Below, piece by piece: positions 8,288 to 15,687 of a stretch of 64,000 bases of DNA (position 1 is the stretch's first letter; every line of letters begins with the position of its first letter). Source of the DNA: Bacteroidota bacterium (GTDB lineage: Bacteria > Bacteroidota > Bacteroidia > Bacteroidales > JAAUTT01); NCBI GenBank assembly GCA_030706405.1, contig JAUZOO010000018.1, positions 1-64,000 on the forward strand, in the 5' to 3' direction. The position numbers were made by a program, and so were the translations under genes. Below the pieces are notes generated by a model. That model saw nothing but the letters and a program-made list of their open reading frames with translations. It ran no database searches and had not been told where the DNA came from.

Positions 8288-9862
8288 TTAGTTTCCTCCT
8301 TCTTCTTTAGGTCCAATTTTTATTTGTTTGGTCATGATGGATACTTCGGCGATTGCCAATGCTGTAAATACAGCCGTAAACAGCCAGAAGGTGATTTGTA
8401 CCGCACTCGCATCGATTTGAGAAACTGCGGCTACTGCCGGTAAATAGTCCTGTATAACCCAAGGCTGCCGGCCTACTTCGGCAACTATCCATCCGGCCTG
8501 ACCGGCAATGTACGGTAACGGCAGGGTCAAAACGGCAAGCCATAGGAACTTTCGCTTTTGTTCGATATTCCCTTTGTACAGAAAATATAACACAAGGCCA
8601 AACAGAAGGATGAAGTAAAATCCGAGAAATACCATGATATGAAAGCTGTAAAAACTCATCGGTACGTTTGGTATCAGACTTTTGGGGTCGTTTAAAAATC
8701 CATAACCGAAGTATTGAAAATATTCAGACTTAAATTTGGCGTCGTCAAACTGAGCACGTAGTGTCTGGGCTACAGCCTCATCGCCTTTTTCTTTGGCTTC
8801 TTTATAAGCCTTAAGTACGTTGCGGGCTACTTTTCCTCGTTCTATTTTTTCGCTAGCTGGAAGAAGCGAATGATCTGCATTTCCGTAAACCAGATCATTG
8901 ATGCCGGGAACAAAAGCTTTCGGATCGAGGTATGCCAGGTACGAAAGGAGGTTCGGAACTTCCAGCTTCACTTTAATATCCGGCAGATAATTTTTAGAGG
9001 TGTCGGGCTGATTGGATACTACGCCGAAAGCCATCAGTGGCGCTCCGTGCGATCCGGTGTACAGACCTTCGAATGCTGCAAATTTCATGGGTTGTTTCTG
9101 AGCAATAAGCCGTGCCGAACTATCTCCCGTAAAAGCCGTAAATATCGAAGCTAAAAGTCCAAAAACTGCGGCAACCAACATGCTGCGCCGGGCAAAGAGG
9201 GTACTTCGTTTTTTTAATAAAAACCAAGCACTGATGCCGATTACAAAGATGGCGGCAAGGGTGAAACCCGATGTTATAGTATGTAAGAATTTATCGACAG
9301 CAAACGGAGAAAACAACACTTCCCAGAAATTAACCATTTCGTTGCGGGCTGTGTCGGGGTTAAAGTGCATTCCTACCGGGTTTTGCATCCAGGCATTGGC
9401 AACGAGTATCCATAAGGCCGAAAGGTTTGCACCAATAGCTACCAGCCAGGTAGAGGTAAGGTGAAATTTCGGGCTTACTTTATTCCATCCAAAAAACATG
9501 ACGGCAATGAAGGTCGATTCCATAAAAAAAGCCATGATTCCTTCGATGGCTAATGGAGCCCCAAAAATATCGCCCACAAACCATGAGTAGTTCGACCAGT
9601 TCGTTCCAAATTCGAATTCAAGAATGATACCGGTTGCTACTCCAATGGCGAAGTTAATTCCAAAAAGCGTCATCCAGAATTTGGTGATGCGTTTCCATTC
9701 CGGGTTGCCGGTTCTGACATAAATTGTCTCCATAAAGGCAACGATGAATGAAAGCCCCAACGTTAACGGGACAAAGAGCCAATGATACATAGCCGTAAGA
9801 GCGAATTGGGCCCTCGACCAGTTTACTAAGGAAAGATCAATGTTTGCAAGCATGTATAGCAA
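8288..9862 (-). CDS. cydA: Cytochrome bd ubiquinol oxidase subunit I
   Basis: At 524 residues this is the haem-bearing subunit. Expected ligands are visible: His in 'MYHWLFVPLTLG' (haem b595), Glu in 'IEGIMAFFMEST', His in 'DKFLHTITSG' (b558) and Met in 'NVPMSFYSFHIM' (b558). The quinol-binding loop shows 'QPMKFAAFEG', which keeps the conserved Lys and Glu of the GDxxxxxxAxxQPxKxAAxE motif. The late 'VAEVGRQPWVIQ' motif is also canonical. The Q loop looks intermediate rather than the long enteric type. It lies in a tight operon: the DUF4492 gene ends 2 nt upstream and cydB begins 2 nt downstream. Confidence 0.97.
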   Translation of the reverse strand: MLYMLANIDLSLVNWSRAQFALTAMYHWLFVPLTLGLSFIVAFMETIYVRTGNPEWKRITKFWMTLFGINFAIGVATGIILEFEFGTNWSNYSWFVGDIFGAPLAIEGIMAFFMESTFIAVMFFGWNKVSPKFHLTSTWLVAIGANLSALWILVANAWMQNPVGMHFNPDTARNEMVNFWEVLFSPFAVDKFLHTITSGFTLAAIFVIGISAWFLLKKRSTLFARRSMLVAAVFGLLASIFTAFTGDSSARLIAQKQPMKFAAFEGLYTGSHGAPLMAFGVVSNQPDTSKNYLPDIKVKLEVPNLLSYLAYLDPKAFVPGINDLVYGNADHSLLPASEKIERGKVARNVLKAYKEAKEKGDEAVAQTLRAQFDDAKFKSEYFQYFGYGFLNDPKSLIPNVPMSFYSFHIMVFLGFYFILLFGLVLYFLYKGNIEQKRKFLWLAVLTLPLPYIAGQAGWIVAEVGRQPWVIQDYLPAVAAVSQIDASAVQITFWLFTAVFTALAIAEVSIMTKQIKIGPKEEGGN

Positions 9863-9864
9863 TT

Positions 9865-10080
9865 TTATCGGGTTAGTTGTTCTATTACGTAGTTGGAGCG
9901 GGCTTTCTCAGTATTAAAACGGTTTTTCAGAAAGTCGTGAAAAAAGAATACTTTCAGTATGGCAAACATCACAAAAAGCTTTATGAAAATAATCAGCCAC
10001 AGCTTCTTACCAATGGCCATTTGACGAAAGCCATCGTAATAAAAATAGAAGATACGCTTAAATACTTGTTTCATAAGCAT
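9865..10080 (-). CDS. DUF4492 small membrane protein, first gene of the cyd operon
   Basis: The 71-residue product has one clear membrane helix (KLWLIIFIKLFVMFAILKVFFF) between basic ends. The opening 'KRIFYFYYDGFRQM' is the signature of DUF4492, which in Bacteroidota is regularly found just before cydA. The gene ends 2 nt before cydA, so it is probably co-translated. The role is unknown; the conserved linkage suggests assembly, haem insertion or stabilisation of the bd oxidase. Two starts are possible (MLMKQ or MKQ), differing by two residues. Confidence 0.85.
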   Translation of the reverse strand: MLMKQVFKRIFYFYYDGFRQMAIGKKLWLIIFIKLFVMFAILKVFFFHDFLKNRFNTEKARSNYVIEQLTR

Positions 10081-10199
10081 TCGAAAAATGAATAGAAAAC
10101 GAAGAACGTTTCAATTTGTTTAAAAGTAGAAATTTTTTGTTAAATTACTATTTGGTAAAACATATAATTATATAAGTACTTGGTTTAATTTCGTTGGCT

Positions 10200-10207
10200 T
10201 ATTTTTG
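10200..10207 (+). promoter_or_regulatory. Promoter -7 box upstream of the MFS gene
   Basis: TATTTTTG matches TAnnTTTG exactly, and a TTG lies 17 nt upstream. Transcription would start only about 10 nt before the ATG. Confidence 0.5.
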
Positions 10208-10224
10208 TTGCAAAATTTCGGGGC

Positions 10225-11517
10225 ATGCCATTATCAATGAATTTCGGGAAAATACACCATATCTTTTCGTCCCTGCAATCGCGGAATTATCGCCTGTATT
10301 TTATCGGGCAGAGCATTTCACTGATTGGTACTTGGATGCAGTCGTTGGCTATGAGTTGGTTGGTATACCGTTTAACAGGTTCGGTATTTTTACTGGGTGT
10401 TATTGGGTTTACCAGTCAGGCTCCAAGTTTTGTTCTATCTCCGTTTGCCGGAGTTTTTACCGACCGATTTAGCAGACATCGTATCATGCTGATAACCCAA
10501 GTGTTATTTATGCTCCAGGCTCTGATGATGACCGCTTTGGTGATGACCCATACCGTTGATGTCTGGCATATTGTTGCATTAAGCCTTGTTTTTGGACTCA
10601 TCACTGCTTTTGACGCACCTGCTCGTCAGTCGATGGTGATTGATTTAATTGATAATCCTGAAAATCTAGGGAATGCCATTGCCCTTAATTCAGCTATGTT
10701 TAATGGCGCCCGACTTTTTGGGCCAGCTATTGCCGGGATACTGATAGCTGTGGTGGGCGAAGGAATGTGTTTTTTAATTAATGCACTAAGCTATTTTTCA
10801 GTGATTTACGCCCTCGTTAAAATGAAGGTTAGAACCAAACAGAAAATTCTCAAAACAGAGAATTTTAAAGAAGGTTTTATGGACGGGGCCCGGTATACAT
10901 TTGGATTTCCGCCAATCCGATCGTTGTTGTTACTTCTTGCCGTACTTAGTCTGGTAGGTTTGCCGTATTTAACGCTGCTGCCAGCTTATACAGGTGGAGT
11001 TTTGAAAGGCGGAAGCAATATCCTGGGTTTTTTGATGTCGGCTACCGGGGCAGGGGCTTTGTTGGGTGCAATATACCTGGCTTCCCGCAAATCGGTGCTG
11101 GGATTGGGAAAGATCATCGTTTTTAGTTCCCTGTTCTTTGGGCTGTTCCTGATTGGTTTTTCTCTTCTGAATATTCTTTGGATTTCGTTAATAATCATGT
11201 TCTTTACTGGACTTTGCATGATTGTTTCCATTGCGTCTATAAACACGTTGGTACAAACCCTGGCCGACGAAGACAAGCGTGGCAGGGTAATGAGCTTTTA
11301 CGCGATGGCCCTGATGGGCATGAACCCTATTGGTAACCTATGTGCAGGCTCCATTGCGAGTATTATTGGCATTTCGCATACCGTACTCCTTAGCGGAATT
11401 ATAACATTACTGGCCGGAATTTGGTTTGCCCGGATACGTCCATCGTTAAAGATATATTCGCATCCGGTTTTTGTTCGCAAAGGGATTATTCCGAAAAATG
11501 AAATCAATAAAAGTTAG
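10225..11517 (+). CDS. MFS transporter of the MFS_3/EntS-like exporter type
   Basis: This 430-residue protein has about twelve hydrophobic segments. Typical elements of the MFS_3 group are 'LQSRNYRLYFIGQSISLIGTWMQSLAMSWLVYRLT' at the N-terminus, the loop motif 'GVFTDRFSRHRIM' between helices 2 and 3, and 'FDAPARQSMVIDLI' in helices 4-5. Related proteins export siderophores, drugs or metabolites, but the substrate cannot be read from the sequence. It is a lone gene transcribed away from the cyd operon and separated by about 100 bp from the respiratory operon downstream. Confidence 0.9.
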   Translation: MPLSMNFGKIHHIFSSLQSRNYRLYFIGQSISLIGTWMQSLAMSWLVYRLTGSVFLLGVIGFTSQAPSFVLSPFAGVFTDRFSRHRIMLITQVLFMLQALMMTALVMTHTVDVWHIVALSLVFGLITAFDAPARQSMVIDLIDNPENLGNAIALNSAMFNGARLFGPAIAGILIAVVGEGMCFLINALSYFSVIYALVKMKVRTKQKILKTENFKEGFMDGARYTFGFPPIRSLLLLLAVLSLVGLPYLTLLPAYTGGVLKGGSNILGFLMSATGAGALLGAIYLASRKSVLGLGKIIVFSSLFFGLFLIGFSLLNILWISLIIMFFTGLCMIVSIASINTLVQTLADEDKRGRVMSFYAMALMGMNPIGNLCAGSIASIIGISHTVLLSGIITLLAGIWFARIRPSLKIYSHPVFVRKGIIPKNEINKS

Positions 11518-11585
11518 TTGAAATAAATCGTTAAAAAGTTCTTCAAAATAAATGGACTATTTCTGGGCACTCTTAATTTTTTGTT

Positions 11586-11593
11586 TATATTTG
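11586..11593 (+). promoter_or_regulatory. Promoter -7 box of the Fe-S/NrfD/caa3 operon
   Basis: TATATTTG matches TAnnTTTG exactly, with a poor -33 region. Transcription would start near 11600, which rules out the upstream ORF start at 11581 and supports the ATG at 11623. Confidence 0.5.
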
Positions 11594-11622
11594 AGAGTGC
11601 AGGAAATAAAACGCAGATATCC

Positions 11623-12564
11623 ATGGAGGACAAGGAAAAACCAAAGACTTCGCGCCGTAAATTTCTGGAAAACCTCGGATTGCTGGGTACGGGGGCTCTG
11701 GCAGCAAGTGCCGCAGTTTATTCGGGCTATCATTACGAACATTCCAAAAATAAGACAGGAAGGAAAATAAAAGTTCTTACGGCAGATAATCAATTGGCTG
11801 AAGTAGATGCCGGTTCGCTTACCATATCCGGTAAACCTACATTAACGGCATTGCAAATGCGTGGTCGCGAAGGAATTAAACATCGTCGATGGGTAATGAT
11901 TATAGATCTGTCGAAATGTAGGAATGCCCGCAAATGTATAGCAGCATGTCAGGAGGCTCATCATCTGCGTCCTGAACAGTACCATATTAATACGCTGCAA
12001 ATGCAGGAGTCGGAAAAGACGGCCCCGTTTTTTATGCCCAAACCTTGTCAGCATTGCGACAATCCTCCTTGTGTTTCGGTTTGCCCGGTCGATGCTACGT
12101 TTAAGCGCCCCGACGGACCCGTACTTATTGATAATGAACGTTGCATAGGTTGTCGGTTTTGCATCGCTGCCTGCCCCTATTCGGCACGATCGTTTAACTG
12201 GATTGAACCAAAATTTGCCAATCAGGACAAAGGTAAAACCTACGATGTTGAACTTAATGTTCCTCAAAAGAAAGGCACCATTACCAAATGCCTATTTAGC
12301 TCAGACCGTATTCGGGAAGGAAAATTGCCGTATTGTGTATCTGCTTGTCCAAATGGGGTTTATTATTTTGGAGATGAGAATGAAGATGCTGTAACTAATG
12401 GCACAACTAAAGAAACAGTGCGTCTCAGCAAACTTCTCCGCGATAATGGCGGCTATCGTCTCATGGAGGAGCTTGGAACCAAACCTCGGGTATATTATCT
12501 TCCTCCTAAAAATAGACTTTTCCCATTTCCAGAGGAAGGAAATATTATTGAGAAGGAAGGATAA
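11623..12564 (+). CDS. Tat-exported 4Fe-4S dicluster protein, electron-transfer subunit of an NrfD-type quinol oxidoreductase
   Basis: The start at 11623 (MEDKEKPK) places a twin-arginine signal, 'SRRKFLENLGLLG', at residues 10-22, followed by an Ala-rich hydrophobic stretch. The mature part resembles HybA/DmsB/ActB-type subunits with four Cys motifs. Motif I is CRNARKCIAACQ, where the usual second Cys is Ala. Motif II is CQHCDNPPCVSVCP and motif III CIGCRFCIAACP, both complete. Motif IV is KCLFSSDRIREGKLPYCVSACP-like, where the usual second Cys is Ser. The next gene encodes the NrfD partner, and a cytochrome c and caa3 oxidase follow in the same operon. It probably carries electrons from quinol at the NrfD subunit to cytochrome c on the periplasmic side. 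The enzyme class is inferred from context. Confidence 0.85.
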   Translation: MEDKEKPKTSRRKFLENLGLLGTGALAASAAVYSGYHYEHSKNKTGRKIKVLTADNQLAEVDAGSLTISGKPTLTALQMRGREGIKHRRWVMIIDLSKCRNARKCIAACQEAHHLRPEQYHINTLQMQESEKTAPFFMPKPCQHCDNPPCVSVCPVDATFKRPDGPVLIDNERCIGCRFCIAACPYSARSFNWIEPKFANQDKGKTYDVELNVPQKKGTITKCLFSSDRIREGKLPYCVSACPNGVYYFGDENEDAVTNGTTKETVRLSKLLRDNGGYRLMEELGTKPRVYYLPPKNRLFPFPEEGNIIEKEG

Positions 12565-12652
12565 GAAATTTCGAAATAGCTTTATCTCTATACATACGCC
12601 AAATGATGGCGGGTGTTTTAACGAATAAACCGGATAAATTCCATCATAAATT

Positions 12653-13960
12653 ATGGAACCAATCAATCTTTCCGAAAAAATAACCACCGATATTCTTCGT
12701 CCGGTAGGTATTACTAAAAGCTTTAAAATCTGGATGACTGCTTTGCTTGTAGCGTTTGGCATTTGTATTTATGCTTATACGTTACAGTTAAGGAATGGAT
12801 TAGGAGTTACCGGCCTTCGTGATTATATTTCGTGGGGAATGTACATTGCCAATTTTGTATTTTTTGTGGCCTCGAGCCTTATCGGGATGCTTATCAGCGC
12901 GGTATTAGGATTGTCGGGGGCGAAATGGATTACACCTATTGCCCGAATCGCTGAAATTATCGCTTTGGCCTTTGCTTCTGTGGCCGGACTGGTTATTATT
13001 TCGGACATGGGTAGGCCGGAGCGGCTTCCGAACGTTTTTATCTACGGACGAATTCAGTCGCCTATTCTTTGGGATGTTACCGTAGTTACTACTTATGTTG
13101 TAATCAGTGCGTTGCTTTTGTATCTCCCATTAATCCCCGACTTGGCTATTTGTAGTCGTAGGATGGACACTCCCCCGTGGTTAAGAAAAATATACAGACT
13201 GATGTCGTTGGGGTGGTCCGGCACGCCAGAGCAAACGGCGATGATTCAAAAGTGCACCCGGATATTATTAATATTAATTGTTCCTGTGGCTTTGGCTATT
13301 CACACTGTAACATCGTGGCTGTTTGCCGCAACGCCCAGAGCCGGATGGAACAGTTCTGTATTCGGGCCTTATTTTGTGAGCGGGGCTTTTGTGGCTGGTG
13401 CAGCTGCCGTTATTATTGCTATGTATTTTTTTCGAAGGAATTATAAACTTCACGATTATATCACCGACAGTCATTTTGATAAAATGGGGAAGTTGCTGGT
13501 GCTGGTTTCTTTGGTTTATCTGTACTTCAACATAAATGAGTTTTTGGTACCCGGGTATAAACTTGAAAAGGCCGAAGCCAAGTATTTGCATGAAATATTT
13601 GCGGGTAGGTACGCTGTCTTATTCTGGAGTGCCCAGCTTTTGGGGGTAATTATTCCTATCATATTATTATTGATTAAATCCGTGCGGAAACCTTTGCCAA
13701 TGATGATTATCGCGGCATTTGTTCTGGCGGCCTCCTGGATTAAACGGTTATTAATCGTTGTCCCTACCCAGGAACATCCGTTTCTCCCAATTCAGTACGT
13801 ACCTCAGAATTTTAAATTTTATACACCAACTCTTACTGAAACCCTGATAACTCTGGCTTCGATTATTTTGGTATTGATTATTGTGACAATACTTTCTAAA
13901 TTTTTTCCGGTAATTCCTATTGAGGAGACTATTAATGAATTAAAACACGGAGATAAATAA
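12653..13960 (+). CDS. NrfD/polysulfide reductase-type integral membrane quinol subunit
   Basis: This 435-residue protein has about ten hydrophobic segments. The segment 'LRDYISWGMYIANFVFFVASSLIGMLISAVLGL' and the 'IISDMGRPERLPNVF' loop are typical of the NrfD/PsrC/HybB family, which binds menaquinol and passes electrons to a periplasmic Fe-S subunit. The gene lies between the Tat Fe-S protein and a membrane-anchored cytochrome c, and stops 4 nt before the cytochrome gene. Together the three resemble a reduced form of alternative complex III (ActB/ActC plus one cytochrome). It could instead serve another oxidoreductase, but no catalytic molybdopterin subunit is present in the window. Confidence 0.88.
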   Translation: MEPINLSEKITTDILRPVGITKSFKIWMTALLVAFGICIYAYTLQLRNGLGVTGLRDYISWGMYIANFVFFVASSLIGMLISAVLGLSGAKWITPIARIAEIIALAFASVAGLVIISDMGRPERLPNVFIYGRIQSPILWDVTVVTTYVVISALLLYLPLIPDLAICSRRMDTPPWLRKIYRLMSLGWSGTPEQTAMIQKCTRILLILIVPVALAIHTVTSWLFAATPRAGWNSSVFGPYFVSGAFVAGAAAVIIAMYFFRRNYKLHDYITDSHFDKMGKLLVLVSLVYLYFNINEFLVPGYKLEKAEAKYLHEIFAGRYAVLFWSAQLLGVIIPIILLLIKSVRKPLPMMIIAAFVLAASWIKRLLIVVPTQEHPFLPIQYVPQNFKFYTPTLTETLITLASIILVLIIVTILSKFFPVIPIEETINELKHGDK

Positions 13961-13964
13961 TGTC

Positions 13965-14843
13965 ATGAAGAAATACGGCTTATTAATATTACTTCTGATT
14001 ATAGTTGTCCGGTTAAATGCCCAATCTTGGGAAGTTCCTGATGATAAAAAGGCGAAGGTTAGTCCTGTTCAGTTTTCATCTGAGACTGCTAAAAAAGGAG
14101 AAGTTATCTTTTTACGGAACTGTCAGAGTTGTCATGGCAATCCAACTAAAGGAAACTTTGCCAACCTGATACCATCGCCCGGAGACCCTGCTACCGATAA
14201 ATTTCAAAAGCAAACCGACGGAGCCTTATTTTATAAGATTACTACCGGACGAAGTCCCATGCCCCAGTTTAAGGACGTTTTAACAGAAGAGGAACGCTGG
14301 CAGGTGATTTCATATTTCCGCAGCTTTAATAAAAATTATGTTCAACCGCCCGTAGCATCTGCCAGTAAAGTTGCAGCCAAACAAGCCGCCCTGACCGTTG
14401 TATGGGAGGCTGCTTCCCGAAAACTTAAGGTAACAGCATCAGATACCTTAAAAAGATCGCTTAAAGGAGTTGGCGTTTTACTATTTGTGAAACGATACTT
14501 TGGGAATATGCAGATTGGCGAAGAAATGACTACCAACGACAGTGGCATTGTCCGATTTGACTTTCCAAAAGATATTCCGGGCGACAAAACGGGAAATCTC
14601 GACCTGATTATAAGGATTAACAGTGAAAAAGGGGATGACGTTCAAAAGACAGTCCGCCTTCCGCTTGGCGTTATTGTAGATAAGCCGCCGCTTACTCTGC
14701 CGCGAGCCATGTGGAACGTGGTATGGAAAAGCCCGGTATGGCTTTTATTGGCTTATTTTTTGGTTGTAATTGGAGTGTGGAGCTTTCTAATTTATATTAT
14801 TTATCAGTTGGTTAAAATGAAAAGAAGAGCAGGTAACGTTTAA
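13965..14843 (+). CDS. Membrane-anchored monohaem cytochrome c
   Basis: The 292-residue product opens with a Sec signal (MKKYGLLILLLIIVVRLNAQ). A class I cytochrome c domain follows, with haem-binding CQSCH near residue 50 and a probable Met ligand in 'GRSPMPQF'. The middle ~120 residues look beta-rich and unlike cytochrome, and the C-terminus has a membrane helix (VWLLLAYFLVVIGVWSFLIYIIYQL) with a basic cytoplasmic tail. The beta-rich extension is unusual and may be a docking domain. Position between the NrfD gene and Sco/caa3 genes suggests it links quinol oxidation to the oxidase. Confidence 0.85.
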   Translation: MKKYGLLILLLIIVVRLNAQSWEVPDDKKAKVSPVQFSSETAKKGEVIFLRNCQSCHGNPTKGNFANLIPSPGDPATDKFQKQTDGALFYKITTGRSPMPQFKDVLTEEERWQVISYFRSFNKNYVQPPVASASKVAAKQAALTVVWEAASRKLKVTASDTLKRSLKGVGVLLFVKRYFGNMQIGEEMTTNDSGIVRFDFPKDIPGDKTGNLDLIIRINSEKGDDVQKTVRLPLGVIVDKPPLTLPRAMWNVVWKSPVWLLLAYFLVVIGVWSFLIYIIYQLVKMKRRAGNV

Positions 14844-14856
14844 TAACATAACGATT

Positions 14857-15636
14857 ATGAATAGATTGTATTCAGTTTTGATGTTTTTGTTTTTTGTTGC
14901 AGTTTCTTTTGGACAAACACCGGTACAGCAGGGCGATGACGTAGAAGTTGGTATTGTTGAACATCTGGGCGATACGATTCCTCTTGATTTGAAGTTTAGC
15001 AACGAGAAAGATCAGTTGGTTTCGCTTCGGAGTTTGGTTAACAAGCCTACGGTACTTTCGTTTGTGTATTTTGATTGCCCCGGTTTGTGTAGTCCGCTGC
15101 TCAATGGAATCTCGTCGGTAATTGAAAAAAGCGATATGCAGCTTGGAAAGGATTATCAGGTTATTACCGTTAGTTTTAATTTCAGGGATAACCCTGAAAA
15201 AGGGCGTCAAAAAAAGGAAAAGTTTTTGCAAACGCACAGTAAAAGTCATGCGGCATCGTGGATATACCTTACCGGCGACAGTACTTCAATCTATAAATTG
15301 TCCAATGCGGTTGGGTTTAAATTTAAACGTGCCGGAGTAGATTTTATTCATCCCGCGGCCATTATGGTGCTTAGCCCTTCAGGTAAGATAACTCGCTATT
15401 TATACGGATTAACTTTTTTGCCGTTTGACTTGAAAATGGCTGTAGTTGAGGCGCGCAAAGGTTTAGCCCGGCCTACCATTAATAAAGTGCTTGAGTTCTG
15501 TTTTGCGTACGACCCTGCCGGAAAACGCTATGCTCTTGAGGTTACCAAAATCTCAGGTGTCATAATTTTATTTATACTTATATTGTTTGGATTGGGGCTA
15601 TTAGTAAAAGCCAAAAAACGCAAGGCTCGCTCTTAA
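14857..15636 (+). CDS. Sco1/SenC copper chaperone for the oxidase CuA centre
   Basis: The 259-residue protein has an N-terminal signal, a thioredoxin-like fold and the copper ligands: Cys pair in 'FDCPGLCSPLLNG' (CxxxC) and the distant His in 'DFIHPAAIMVLSP'. Sco proteins load or reduce the CuA site of cytochrome oxidase subunit II. A C-terminal hydrophobic helix (GVIILFILILFGLGLLV) and basic tail add a second membrane anchor, a common arrangement in Bacteroidota. It stands directly before the caa3 oxidase genes, which fits the role. Confidence 0.92.
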   Translation: MNRLYSVLMFLFFVAVSFGQTPVQQGDDVEVGIVEHLGDTIPLDLKFSNEKDQLVSLRSLVNKPTVLSFVYFDCPGLCSPLLNGISSVIEKSDMQLGKDYQVITVSFNFRDNPEKGRQKKEKFLQTHSKSHAASWIYLTGDSTSIYKLSNAVGFKFKRAGVDFIHPAAIMVLSPSGKITRYLYGLTFLPFDLKMAVVEARKGLARPTINKVLEFCFAYDPAGKRYALEVTKISGVIILFILILFGLGLLVKAKKRKARS

Positions 15637-15687
15637 TTCAATTTACCAGGTCATTAAAATTTTAACATATCTGTAAAAATATAAATA

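Noticed and set aside
11581-11622. Upstream extension of the Fe-S protein ORF (14 residues)
   Set aside because: The promoter -7 box lies within it, so it would not be transcribed, and the twin-arginine signal fits the later start.
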